Positions 1-5,863 of a DNA stretch of 33,904 nucleotides are shown here, piece by piece. Position numbers and translations under genes: made by a program. This DNA comes from a virus. The notes below the pieces were generated by a model. That model saw only the letters and a list, made by a program, of their open reading frames with translations. It did no database searches and was not told where the DNA came from. Positions within the stretch are counted from its first letter, which is position 1. Every line of letters begins with the position of its first letter. Where the stretch lies: IMG/VR virus record IMGVR_UViG_3300005549_000019, positions 1-33,904 of that record; one strand, 5' to 3'.

Positions 1-29
1 CCACGACCACGACCACGACCGCGACCACG
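1..29. repeat. Hexanucleotide tandem repeat at the window edge
   Basis: The first 29 bases are about five copies of CCACGA, with the fourth and fifth imperfect (CCGCGA, CCACGC). On the minus strand this reads TCGTGG repeated. It lies inside the ORF that runs off the edge and probably continues to the left. Confidence 0.6.
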
Positions 30-54
30 CTTCGGAAAGGATTGCCTGATTCAT
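1..54 (-). CDS. 5' end of a small ORF running off the left edge
   Basis: An ATG at 54-52 overlaps the TAA of the upstream gene by one base (TAATG), which is the usual junction in this operon. The readable product begins MNQAILSEAWSRSW and then turns into a Trp-Ser alternation, because the DNA is a hexamer repeat. The gene is cut by the window edge, so neither length nor function can be judged. The Trp-Ser run is odd for a real protein. The frame may end just beyond the edge, or the repeat may be an assembly artefact. Confidence 0.35.
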   Translation of the reverse strand, partial: MNQAILSEAWSRSWSWSW

Positions 55-341
55 TACTTTTGACTCCGTGGGATCGAGGCACGTTCGCAAGCGTCGAGGA
101 TCGCCCCGCGGCCGATGATGACTTCTACGTCCGCCGGCCACGGCTCAACTTCTGCGAACTCGCCGCCGGCCATCGCCTGCGTAAAGCGGCCGTCGTCGGC
201 AATCCAAGCGGCGTCAACAAAAACAAGCTCGGTCGCATAGACTGCCACCAGTTTGCCGGTGTAGTGGTGTGTCACTGTCCGAATGAAGTAGTTCGCTCCG
301 ATTTTCCAGGGCGCGTACTGATTGGCTGCTTTCGGTTTCAT
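54..341 (-). CDS. Small phage protein of unknown function
   Basis: This 95-residue ORF has an ATG start preceded by a strong ribosome site (AAGGGGACCT directly before the ATG). No known motif is visible. The composition is that of a small soluble alpha/beta protein with many aromatic residues (APWKIGANYFIRTVTHHYTG near the N-terminus). It belongs to the minus-strand run of small early genes and is joined to the next ORF by TAATG. Genes in this position next to a recombination exonuclease are usually early, non-structural and poorly characterised. I do not assign a function. Confidence 0.65.
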   Translation of the reverse strand: MKPKAANQYAPWKIGANYFIRTVTHHYTGKLVAVYATELVFVDAAWIADDGRFTQAMAGGEFAEVEPWPADVEVIIGRGAILDACERASIPRSQK

Positions 342-363
342 AGGTCCCCTTGGTTGATGGTGA

Positions 364-576
364 CTAGCGCTTTCCCATTTCTTTTTTCAACGTCTCCACA
401 ACATGCCCTTGCGCGAACACTGCCCCGCGGCTAAAGCCATTGTCAAAAATCTGCTTGATCAAAGAGCCTGCCGTGGTCGCTGCGAGCGAATGCAGCTTCG
501 GATGTTGGCGCAGGAACTTGAGCCAAGCGACGTTGCAGGCTTCATTGATTTCGGCCAGGGCGATTTGTTCGCTCAT
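364..576 (-). CDS. Small alpha-helical phage protein, unknown function
   Basis: This 70-residue product starts at MSEQIALAEINEACNVAW. I chose the ATG at 576 because it overlaps the stop of the preceding gene as ATGA (573-576). An upstream extension to 636 exists but lies inside that gene. The sequence is predicted to be mostly helical, with no catalytic motif and no membrane segment. It is probably translationally coupled to its neighbour in the early operon. Function unknown. Confidence 0.6.
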   Translation of the reverse strand: MSEQIALAEINEACNVAWLKFLRQHPKLHSLAATTAGSLIKQIFDNGFSRGAVFAQGHVVETLKKEMGKR

Positions 577-902
577 TGTCCGGTAGCCTTTCTGATCGCT
601 CGGCGTGCCTGTGCGGCCATTGGTGACTCGTCGCATTCAACCGGCCTTATGTTGTCGAAGTGGGCAAGGCAGCGTTGCAGCGCGGCCAAGAGGTCAGGCG
701 CGGCCGTCATCAATCGAGCGTTCGCAAGCAATTCCTCTTCCTTGGGTCCGTGCGGACCTGGGAAAGAATGGATGCCGTCAACGTAAATGCACGCATGGCC
801 CATCTCGCGTCCACAGGTCCCCGGAAACGGGCCGATCTTGTGACAGACGCCTACCTGCGTCTTCACAGTTTCAAGCGTCCAGGGCCCGGTTGTGTGGCTC
901 AT
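573..902 (-). CDS. Phage early protein of the PGPW...NARLxxAAPDLLAAL type
   Basis: This product has 109 residues and starts with MSHTTGPWTLETVK; a longer frame exists, but this ATG forms an ATGA overlap with the exonuclease stop (899-902). The N-terminal TGPW and the C-terminal NARLMTAAPDLLAALQRCL are the two signatures of a widespread small protein of temperate phages, often found near replication and recombination genes. Its biochemical role is not known to me. Cysteines at CHKIGPFPGTC and GHAC could bind a metal, but that is speculative. Family placement is fairly safe; function is open. Confidence 0.75.
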   Translation of the reverse strand: MSHTTGPWTLETVKTQVGVCHKIGPFPGTCGREMGHACIYVDGIHSFPGPHGPKEEELLANARLMTAAPDLLAALQRCLAHFDNIRPVECDESPMAAQARRAIRKATGQ

Positions 903-1804
903 TGCTGCTGTCCCCAGATCATTTCCTGCTCTCTCGCCTCCCACTTCGTCAGTGCATAACTCGGCGTCTCGGGAAAGTTGGTCACTGGCGCGTAGCATGG
1001 CCACTTTCCGTTTCTCAGGCATTCGATCCACTGAAAAACTGCCTGTTGCAATTGCTTCCGGCCCAGCGTCAAGACCGCTTCGGAAAGTTGGTTGACCACA
1101 AGGCCGAACGGCGGATTCTGCTCAATGCTGATGAATCGATAGACGCGCTTGCCGGCGTTCTCGGGGTCGAGGACGTTCAAGCCGCGGTCAATTTGCGCCG
1201 CTTGGATCTGCCAGCCAGAGTCATCCATGCGGCGCCCAGCCTCATGCGGTGGCACGACCAACGACGTGGTTTTCAGGTCCGTGATAACCCGCCGATCCTT
1301 GGAAAGATGGTCGATCAGGGCGCGGAACCAAATGCCGTCTTCCTGCCAGAAGATTGCAACTTCGGAATCGCCATCGGGCAGCGGGCCGGCTTCGTGGACT
1401 GCCAGGAACATTGTGAAGAACTTGGCCACGGCCTCGGCCTGGTCGCAATGAGCTCTCAGGATTGGAAGCTTGCCGGCGGCATAGGCGGCGTCCCTGGCCT
1501 CTTTCGCTGCCTTGGTCCGCATGTCGGCAGCGTCAATGATCGCGATATCCTTGCCCCTGCCCAGAATGAGCTTGTGGGCGACGTCTCCGATCGCGCGGGC
1601 CTTGACGTACTTTTCCGCGTCGTCTTCCTCGGGCCTGACCTTGGCGAATTTGGGGTGCTGATACATCGCATGGGCGCAAGAACTGTCAAGGATGATCTTG
1701 GCCAGCGATTGCGTCAACGACGGGCCGGGTGTCGGGTCGCTGTGGTAAACGTCAATCGGGAAGTCCGGATAAATGCCGGGCTCGGTGATGCTGGTAGCGG
1801 TCAT
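899..1804 (-). CDS. RecE-like (exonuclease VIII-type) PD-(D/E)xK exonuclease
   Basis: This 301-residue product matches the C-terminal nuclease domain of the RecE/exonuclease VIII group, phage enzymes that resect double-stranded DNA ends for single-strand annealing recombination. The N-terminal half has the conserved helix ARAIGDVAHKLILGRG with His77. The nuclease core shows Glu148 (SEVAIFW), Asp165 (RALIDHL) and the D-x-K pair Asp176/Lys178 (VITDLKTTS), followed by an AAQ helix typical of the family. It overlaps a 51-residue ORF upstream and the PGPW gene downstream by ATGA. No annealing protein is visible in the window; one may lie beyond the left edge. Family call confident, exact subfamily less so. 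Confidence 0.85.
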   Translation of the reverse strand: MTATSITEPGIYPDFPIDVYHSDPTPGPSLTQSLAKIILDSSCAHAMYQHPKFAKVRPEEDDAEKYVKARAIGDVAHKLILGRGKDIAIIDAADMRTKAAKEARDAAYAAGKLPILRAHCDQAEAVAKFFTMFLAVHEAGPLPDGDSEVAIFWQEDGIWFRALIDHLSKDRRVITDLKTTSLVVPPHEAGRRMDDSGWQIQAAQIDRGLNVLDPENAGKRVYRFISIEQNPPFGLVVNQLSEAVLTLGRKQLQQAVFQWIECLRNGKWPCYAPVTNFPETPSYALTKWEAREQEMIWGQQQ

Positions 1805-1956
1805 TCTTTGGTTGCCTTGTACGTAATGCCGGCTGCGGTCAGAATTCTTTCGAGCAAGCCAAACGCTTCGTTGTCAAACACAACGCAAAGCGATTTCCAA
1901 AACCCGTCGCCTTTGCCGTGTTGATCGGATTCCCAGACATAGAATCGAACGGTCAT
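1801..1956 (-). CDS. Small ORF upstream of the exonuclease
   Basis: A 51-residue ORF (MTVRFYVWESDQHGKGDGFW onward) starts with ATG at 1956-1954 and ends with TGA at 1803-1801. The stop overlaps the exonuclease ATG as ATGA, which supports it being translated. It has no recognisable motif and is too short to classify. The ribosome site is poor (purine-rich GGGCGGCAGAGC before the ATG). Confidence 0.5.
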   Translation of the reverse strand: MTVRFYVWESDQHGKGDGFWKSLCVVFDNEAFGLLERILTAAGITYKATKE

Positions 1957-2003
1957 GCTCTGCCGCCCCCGTTCTCGCCCAAGTCGTTCCAGTCTTCGAA
2001 TGG

Positions 2004-2237
2004 TTACTCGTGAATCGTTCCGGCGAGCGGGCCGCCGGCAACCCTGTCGGCCGGCCTGGTCGAAAGCTTTTCGAGCGTGCCCCGGTCGAACACGCGCAGC
2101 AACCGCGCGGCCTGTCGGAACTGCTCAAAGCGCTCTCGCGTGTGATCTGTGCGCGGGTCCCATCCAAGCGCTTTCGAGAATTCGAGTAGGCCCCAATTCC
2201 ATTCGTTGCCGCAGAAAACTTCGGTGTCGAGCAACAT
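2004..2237 (-). CDS. Small early phage protein, unknown function
   Basis: This 77-residue product has an ATG preceded by GGGGAGGAATTGAA, a very good ribosome site, one base after the stop of the gene before it. The sequence (NEWNWGLLEFSKALGWDP, then a helical Arg/Glu-rich stretch) shows no known motif. It has no membrane segment and is probably cytoplasmic. It belongs to the early minus-strand run that begins near 2515. A short non-coding stretch of 47 bases separates it from the next ORF. Confidence 0.6.
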   Translation of the reverse strand: MLLDTEVFCGNEWNWGLLEFSKALGWDPRTDHTRERFEQFRQAARLLRVFDRGTLEKLSTRPADRVAGGPLAGTIHE

Positions 2238-2238
2238 T

Positions 2239-2433
2239 TCAATTCCTCCCCGCGTCAGTGTGGTAATGACCCATCGAGGTCAGGATTTGCGTCTTGTACC
2301 GGCTCCGGCTCTCCATCTCCAGGAAGCGCGTCACGCACACATAACGGTTGTCGCCCACGTCCAAAATCGTGGGCTCCGTCTTACGAATCCGGATGCTCCA
2401 TCCCGTCTTGCGGTCCGTCGATTTCGTCTTCAT
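2239..2433 (-). CDS. Small basic early protein
   Basis: This 64-residue, Lys/Arg-rich product begins MKTKSTDRKTGWSIRIRKTE. The ATG sits after CAAGGAGGAATCGGAGG, a very strong ribosome site. The predicted fold is a small beta-rich domain without cysteines. The basic charge could suit nucleic-acid binding, but no motif proves this. Its 5' part overlaps in another frame with the possible GTG-initiated membrane ORF. Confidence 0.55.
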   Translation of the reverse strand: MKTKSTDRKTGWSIRIRKTEPTILDVGDNRYVCVTRFLEMESRSRYKTQILTSMGHYHTDAGRN

Positions 2434-2515
2434 CCTCCGATTCCTCCTTGAATGCGTAGGCCACTAAACAAATGACCAAGGTCGCCAACCCTGGCCAAAA
2501 CTCGAATTCGCTCAC
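2381..2515 (-). CDS. Possible GTG-start single-span membrane peptide
   Basis: A 44-residue ORF begins with GTG at 2515-2513, preceded by AAAAGGATTTTGCC, and ends TAA at 2383-2381. The product has one hydrophobic segment (FWPGLATLVICLVAYAF) followed by an acidic tail (EESEDEDEID). It would be the first gene of the leftward early run. It overlaps the next gene by 53 bases, more than is usual here, so it may be only a leader peptide or a chance frame. Confidence 0.35.
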   Translation of the reverse strand: MSEFEFWPGLATLVICLVAYAFKEESEDEDEIDGPQDGMEHPDS

Positions 2516-2635
2516 GGCAAAATCCTTTTCGTGTGTCCATTCCGCCGGGCGTTTGGCGATTAGCTATGTGACGGATCTTCCTGTCCGCTTCCCGTTGGTT
2601 TTCAAAATCATCTCAACCGGCTGGCGAAGTAGTAT

Positions 2636-2660
2636 GCCCCGGAGCGTGTTGCTCCGGGGC
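2636..2660. other. Perfect 10-bp hairpin upstream of the integrase
   Basis: GCCCCGGAGC and GCTCCGGGGC form a perfect 10-base stem with a five-base loop (GTGTT). It lies in the 182-base gap between the leftward early genes and the rightward integrase. Neither strand has a T-run after the stem, so it is not a typical intrinsic terminator. It could insulate the divergent units or regulate the integrase message. Confidence 0.6.
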
Positions 2661-2697
2661 GATAGGCTTCCTGCCGGGTGACACCAGAGGGAAGCCG

Positions 2698-3330
2698 ATG
2701 AATGCTGCATTGCGCTTGTTCAATCCCGATCAATCGCGCGAAAGGCCGGCAAAGCAACGGAAGCGGTTGCCTCAATTCCTGCGCTGGCCGGATGCCGAAA
2801 AGCTCTTGGCTTGGTGCGTCGAGGAAATCGAGCGGCGCCGCGGCTGGCGCCGGGAAGCGTCGGCACGTCGGGATGAGGCGATTATCCGCGTCGGCCTGTA
2901 CCTGGGTCTGCGTTGCGCGGAGATTCAAAACCTTGACGTGCCCGACGTGGACCTTGCCAACCGCTCGGTTTTCATCCGGCTCGGCAAGGGCTGCAAGGAT
3001 CGCTACGTCCGCATTCCAGAAAAGCTCGTTCCTCACCTTGACCAGCTGCTTGCCGGCCGCAAGGAAGGAATTTTGATCGTTGGCCGCGATGGACTCCGCG
3101 TGAACGGCCGAACAATTCGCTGGCGGGTCGCCAGGGCGGCACGTCGCGCGGGCCTGGCCGTCCAGATTCACCCACACACCTTGCGGCACACATACGCAAC
3201 CCATTACCTGGAAACTGGCGGGAATATCCGGCGTTTGCAGGCGCTGCTGGGCCACGAGTCCTTGCAGACGACGGCCATTTATCTTGACCTGGACGTTGAA
3301 AAATACGCCGAAGACGTGAACCGGCTTTAA
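2698..3330 (+). CDS. int: Tyrosine recombinase (compact phage integrase)
   Basis: This 210-residue site-specific recombinase would catalyse phage integration or excision, or dimer resolution. All active-site residues are present: Arg72 (GLRCAEI), Lys97 or Lys100 (LGKGCK), His160 and Arg163 (HTLRH), His186 (LGHESLQ) and the nucleophile Tyr195 (TTAIYLDLD). It is short for a phage integrase: there is no arm-binding domain, and only about 30 residues precede the catalytic domain, so most of the core-binding domain is missing. That makes it resemble XerC/D- or integron-like catalytic cores. The start ATG follows AGAGGGAAGCCG. It is one of four rightward genes in the window. Confidence 0.9.
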   Translation: MNAALRLFNPDQSRERPAKQRKRLPQFLRWPDAEKLLAWCVEEIERRRGWRREASARRDEAIIRVGLYLGLRCAEIQNLDVPDVDLANRSVFIRLGKGCKDRYVRIPEKLVPHLDQLLAGRKEGILIVGRDGLRVNGRTIRWRVARAARRAGLAVQIHPHTLRHTYATHYLETGGNIRRLQALLGHESLQTTAIYLDLDVEKYAEDVNRL

Positions 3331-3487
3331 ACTTGCCATCTTGCATTTTGGCCAACTTTCGCTAGAGGGCGTAACGTTAAGTGGCCAGTTTGAGGGGGAT
3401 TCCCCCCCTGACAACCTGGCGTCCGCACAGTCAGCGAAGGGCGCTGATTGAGTCTTATCGGCCGCACAGGAAGTCAAGGAGGTTCTC
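3331..3487. other. Dyad-rich non-coding segment next to integrase, candidate attachment site
   Basis: This gap holds several inverted repeats: the palindrome TAACGTTA near 3371-3378, a GGGGG/CCCCC dyad at 3394-3406, and TCAGCG/CGCTGA near 3431-3447. Phage attachment sites usually lie next to the integrase gene, so this is the most likely place for attP. No duplicated core can be seen in the window, so the assignment is an inference. The end of the segment carries AAGGAGG, the ribosome site of the next gene. Confidence 0.3.
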
Positions 3488-3691
3488 ATGGATCAGTTGA
3501 AACCCGGAGACGTTGTTAAGCTTGTAAGCGGGAGTAGCCCAAAACTGTCGGTCCAATGGCTTCACCCTGGACCGCATGGGGTTCAGCTAGCGCACTGCAT
3601 CTGGTTCACTGCGCGAGAATGTACGCTTTGCTCGGGAGACTTTGCCGTTGACAGCTTGGTCAAGCAACCGGCCGGAAACTCGGCGGATTGA
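3488..3691 (+). CDS. YodC-like (DUF2158-type) small protein
   Basis: This 67-residue product starts MDQLKPGDVVKLVSGSSPKL and contains AHCIWFTARE and FAVDSLVKQ. These are the three landmarks of the YodC/DUF2158 group: GDVVxLKSG, CxWF and FxxxxL. The function of these small beta-barrel proteins is unknown; they recur in prophages. The ATG has an excellent ribosome site (CAAGGAGGTTCTC). Its 3' end runs into a second, convergent YodC-like gene on the other strand, and the two ORFs overlap by 109 bases. Confidence 0.65.
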   Translation: MDQLKPGDVVKLVSGSSPKLSVQWLHPGPHGVQLAHCIWFTARECTLCSGDFAVDSLVKQPAGNSAD

Positions 3692-3810
3692 TATTGGTCG
3701 CCGGCAAAGTGCCCGGTAAGGACGGTGCCTAGCGGCCCTTGTTCTACGATCGTCATGGGCGGGCCGCCTGATTTGAGTTGAACGACGTCGCCGGTTTGGA
3801 ATTCGCTCAT
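3583..3810 (-). CDS. YodC-like (DUF2158) small protein, convergent with its paralogue
   Basis: This 75-residue product starts MSEFQTGDVVQLKSGGPPMT, a near-perfect match to the DUF2158 N-terminal signature. Its conserved part ends around EFPAGCLTKL (about residue 53). The last roughly 22 residues lie antisense to the facing YodC-like gene and look like read-through of the overlap. A strong promoter (TTGACA, 17-base spacer, TATGCT) lies about 110 bases upstream, facing this gene. It is the only minus-strand gene between the integrase and 4.8 kb, so it may be expressed separately from the lytic genes. Function unknown. Confidence 0.7.
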   Translation of the reverse strand: MSEFQTGDVVQLKSGGPPMTIVEQGPLGTVLTGHFAGDQYQSAEFPAGCLTKLSTAKSPEQSVHSRAVNQMQCAS

Positions 3811-3904
3811 GGTTCGCCTCACTGAGTAAACAGGAACGGCCCCGGAGGATGGATTGCAACCACAACCGGCCGTTCCCGGTTTCCCCGCCGTGCTGCTTTG
3901 GCGG

Positions 3905-3948
3905 GTTGACAAGGGATGAGCATAGCGACACGTAAATATGTTGTCAAC
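3905..3948. promoter_or_regulatory. Long inverted repeat GTTGACAA...TTGTCAAC, candidate operator
   Basis: Two perfect 8-base arms, GTTGACAA (3905-3912) and TTGTCAAC (3941-3948), enclose 28 bases. Each arm contains TTGACA on its own strand, so two -35 elements face each other. The right arm is the -35 box of the leftward promoter. A dimeric regulator bridging the arms, for example the ribbon-helix-helix candidate at 4011, is plausible but unproven. Confidence 0.5.
3919..3947 (-). promoter_or_regulatory. Strong sigma70-type promoter, leftward
   Basis: On the minus strand TTGACA (3947-3942) is followed after 17 bases by TATGCT (3924-3919). The -35 box is perfect and the spacing ideal. It points to the YodC-like gene starting at 3810, leaving a leader of about 100 bases. 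Confidence 0.75.
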
Positions 3949-3966
3949 GCAACTTTCTAGAAAATC

Positions 3967-3994
3967 TTGAACGACGGGGCGTTGTAGTTATAAT
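3967..3994 (+). promoter_or_regulatory. Sigma70-type promoter of the ribbon-helix-helix gene
   Basis: TTGAAC (3967-3972), a 16-base spacer and a perfect TATAAT (3989-3994) precede the ATG at 4011. The expected start of transcription, near 4001, falls inside the ribosome site GAGGA (3998-4002), so the message would have an extremely short leader. The promoter is back-to-back with the leftward one. Confidence 0.75.
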
Positions 3995-4010
3995 ACTGAG
4001 GATTCGTCAC

Positions 4011-4226
4011 ATGAAGAAAGCGAAAAAAATCGTGCGGCTTACCGTTCCCCTTCACGTCCCGATCAGTCCAGCGCTCAAGGATGCCGTCGATCGCGCCGCC
4101 ATGGCCGCGAACCTCCCGACAAATGAATGGGTGGCCAAGACGCTTGCTGAGAGCCTGCAAAAGCCGGAACTTGCACAAATCCCGCGCAAACCATTCGGCC
4201 GGCCTCGCACGCTTGCAACGGCGTAG
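4011..4226 (+). CDS. Probable ribbon-helix-helix DNA-binding regulator
   Basis: This 71-residue basic protein begins MKKAKKIVRLTVPLHVPISP (a strand segment), followed by two helices in PALKDAVDRAAMAANLPTNEWVAKTLAESL. That strand-helix-turn-helix layout with a short loop matches Arc/CopG/ParD-type ribbon-helix-helix proteins, which bind operators as dimers. It sits directly behind a good promoter and beside a large inverted repeat, so autoregulation is a natural guess. No toxin partner is evident next to it. The C-terminal tail (FGRPRTLA) is basic and probably disordered. A phage regulator role is inferred from position only. Confidence 0.6.
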   Translation: MKKAKKIVRLTVPLHVPISPALKDAVDRAAMAANLPTNEWVAKTLAESLQKPELAQIPRKPFGRPRTLATA

Positions 4227-4256
4227 TTCACTGGCACAAGCCCTACCTGGTGTCGT

Positions 4257-4814
4257 ATGGCAAACATCAAAGTGCCGTGCGTCCGATGCAAGACGGTCTT
4301 GTCGATGCCAGAAACCATCGAGAAGGTTCGCTGTCCTGTGTGCGGCAAGTCATTCTCTCTCTGGGAGCCAGAGATTGACGTTGAGCCTGTCGAGGTGCCG
4401 CCTCCAAATCTCACCGTTCCCCAGGACTTCAATTTCACTTCCGAACCTAGCTCCGGTCCGCGTCATGCTCGCCGCGAGCGGCATTCGGTGGGAGCCGTTT
4501 TAATTGGTACGGCTGTCGTTGGGATGCTGGTATTGATTGCCGGCATTCTTGTTTACTGGCAGCACAGGGAAAACAAAATAGCTGGGATGCATGAGGACAT
4601 CAGGGCGTTGCTCGCTCGCGGACAGCAGCTTGAAAAGGGAATGGATGAACTGCGGGAGCTTCGGAAAAAGCTTGACGCGTTTGGCGCTTTTGACGGAACT
4701 GACGCGCAAGCCAGGGCGCAAATCGACCGGGCCATGCGAGAATTCATTGGCGAAAAGGTATCGGTGGAATTCAAGATTACAGAGCTACAAAAGAGAATCA
4801 AGAGCCACCGATGA
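4257..4814 (+). CDS. Zinc-ribbon, single-span membrane, coiled-coil protein
   Basis: This 185-residue protein has an N-terminal zinc ribbon with Cys8/Cys11 (CVRC) and Cys26/Cys29 (CPVCG). A Pro-rich linker, one strong membrane segment at about residues 78-101 and a charged coiled coil to the end follow. The topology suggests a cytoplasmic zinc ribbon and an extracytoplasmic helix, or the reverse. Similar MJ0042-like zinc-ribbon plus TM proteins are common in planctomycetes and myxobacteria. It is the last rightward gene and lies in the putative lysogeny module, so it may be expressed from a prophage, for example in membrane-level exclusion. That role is inference. The ribosome site is weak, so the start is less certain. 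Confidence 0.6.
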   Translation: MANIKVPCVRCKTVLSMPETIEKVRCPVCGKSFSLWEPEIDVEPVEVPPPNLTVPQDFNFTSEPSSGPRHARRERHSVGAVLIGTAVVGMLVLIAGILVYWQHRENKIAGMHEDIRALLARGQQLEKGMDELRELRKKLDAFGAFDGTDAQARAQIDRAMREFIGEKVSVEFKITELQKRIKSHR

Positions 4815-4851
4815 ACCCCCGCACAACCTACCGCGTGGTGATTGCGCGCAT

Positions 4852-4882
4852 AAAAAACCCGGCAGACAACAAGTCTGCCGGG
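4852..4882 (-). terminator. Intrinsic terminator ending the late operon
   Basis: A perfect 10-base stem CCCGGCAGAC/GTCTGCCGGG with a five-base loop (4858-4882) is followed on the minus strand by TTTTTT (4857-4852). It lies just after the last leftward gene and between convergent units. In the plus direction the stem lacks a T-run, so it mainly stops leftward transcription. Confidence 0.9.
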
Positions 4883-4899
4883 CCGGACGCCTGATTCGG

Positions 4900-5193
4900 T
4901 CAAGGTGTAATCGGCTCATCGAGGATCGAGGGCGGCTCGGGTGGCGTCTCGCGCGGGGCGCCGAACACGTCGCGCAGGAAGTCCAAGACTTCTTGGACCG
5001 TGATGCCATCTTTGAGCATGGCCAAAATCTGCGGGATGTACCTGCCAAGCAGTTGCAGGACTGTGAGCCAGGGAATCCCCAGGTCGATCAGGCCGTTGCG
5101 GATTTCACGCAAGGGGTTGTGAAACGCGGCCGGCGCCTTCTCCATCAGGCCGGGCATGTGGGCTTCCATCGCGGTAGCCATTGCTGCATTCAT
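4900..5193 (-). CDS. Last gene of the late operon, unknown function
   Basis: The 97-residue form starts at MNAAMATAMEAHMPGLMEKA, behind GAAAGGACACCG. The same AAAGGAC motif precedes the 5247-5600, 5634-5852 and 9579-10193 genes. A longer form from an ATG at 5250, overlapping the previous stop as ATGA, is possible and would add 19 residues. The middle has a hydrophobic helix (GIPWLTVLQLLGRYIPQILAM) and then an acidic and Pro-rich tail. A similar IPW-x3-LQ helix occurs in the gene before it, so the two may be distant paralogues. The terminator follows the stop within 20 bases. Confidence 0.55.
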   Translation of the reverse strand: MNAAMATAMEAHMPGLMEKAPAAFHNPLREIRNGLIDLGIPWLTVLQLLGRYIPQILAMLKDGITVQEVLDFLRDVFGAPRETPPEPPSILDEPITP

Positions 5194-5246
5194 CGGTGTC
5201 CTTTCGAAAAGGGTGTCGTAATCGAAGCTGTAGAGGGATGGGAAAC

Positions 5247-5600
5247 TCATTCGCCGGCAAGCTGCTTCGCGGCATCGGCCAACTTCGCGAGTTGCGGCGT
5301 CTCCATCTGGCCAACAGCCTTGAAGCCGACATTTAAGGCGGCTTCAACCGTCCGGCGGTTTTCGTTCCATCCGAGGTGCCGGCGGGCGATGCGGTAGCCG
5401 CGCAGCCTGGTAAACAGGCCAGGGCTCGCCGCGCGTTGCTTCATTTCCTCGGGCGTCGGATCTTCGCCGCAACCAGAAAATAGCTCCATGACGATTTGAA
5501 GAATAAGCATCCAGGGGATTGCCAACCCAACGGCGGCGGCTTCGGTCTCAATCGCGCCCTTGGCTGCGCTCATTGGTTCATTCATTTCGGCTTCAATCAT
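5247..5600 (-). CDS. Small protein with one hydrophobic helix, unknown function
   Basis: This 117-residue product has an ATG behind CGAAAGGACAGCAGCC. An Ala/Glu-rich N-terminus is followed by AVGLAIPWMLILQIVMELFSGCG, a membrane-like or amphipathic helix, then a basic helical region (RLRGYRIARRHLGW). No signal peptidase site is clear. It pairs with the following gene, which has a comparable IPW-x3-LQ helix. It lies at the promoter-distal end of the accessory cassette. Membrane association or a role in lysis or exclusion is possible but not shown. Confidence 0.55.
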   Translation of the reverse strand: MIEAEMNEPMSAAKGAIETEAAAVGLAIPWMLILQIVMELFSGCGEDPTPEEMKQRAASPGLFTRLRGYRIARRHLGWNENRRTVEAALNVGFKAVGQMETPQLAKLADAAKQLAGE

Positions 5601-5633
5601 GGCTGCTGTCCTTTCGAGGTGAGTGAGTGAGGG

Positions 5634-5852
5634 TTAACGCCGGCTGAGGATAATTGCCAACCGGCCGCCAAGAGGGACCCATGGCCGGGAATAGGTGCGG
5701 GTGCGAGCCGTGGCCCGATAGGTCGAAGTAGTCCGCGTACCTGACCAGCTGCTTACCGATGATGCGCGGACGGTCCGCGAGCTGTGCCACTGCGCGGCCG
5801 CTGGGAGGGTAAGCAAGATCAGGGTCAAGAGAGCGAGCGCGAAGCTTTTCAT
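5634..5852 (-). CDS. Small secreted Ser/Thr/Arg-rich protein
   Basis: This 72-residue product starts MKSFALALLTLILLTLPAAA, a textbook Sec signal peptide with a likely cut after PAAA before QWHSSRT. The mature part is about 50 residues, rich in Arg, Ser and Thr (TYRATARTRTYSRPW). I chose the ATG at 5852 because it follows AAAGGACCCGCA; an ATG at 5867 that overlaps the previous stop is the alternative. The protein is probably exported and basic. No family is recognised. Its neighbour is the cytochrome-like secreted protein. Confidence 0.6.
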   Translation of the reverse strand: MKSFALALLTLILLTLPAAAQWHSSRTVRASSVSSWSGTRTTSTYRATARTRTYSRPWVPLGGRLAIILSRR

Positions 5853-5863
5853 TGCGGGTCCTT

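Noticed and set aside
605-1924. 439-residue rightward open frame opposite the exonuclease
   Set aside because: It is antisense to four well-supported, overlapping minus-strand genes and has no domain. GC-rich coding DNA often leaves the opposite frame open.
2608-3489. 293-residue leftward frame opposite the integrase
   Set aside because: The integrase has all catalytic residues and a ribosome site; this frame is its shadow.
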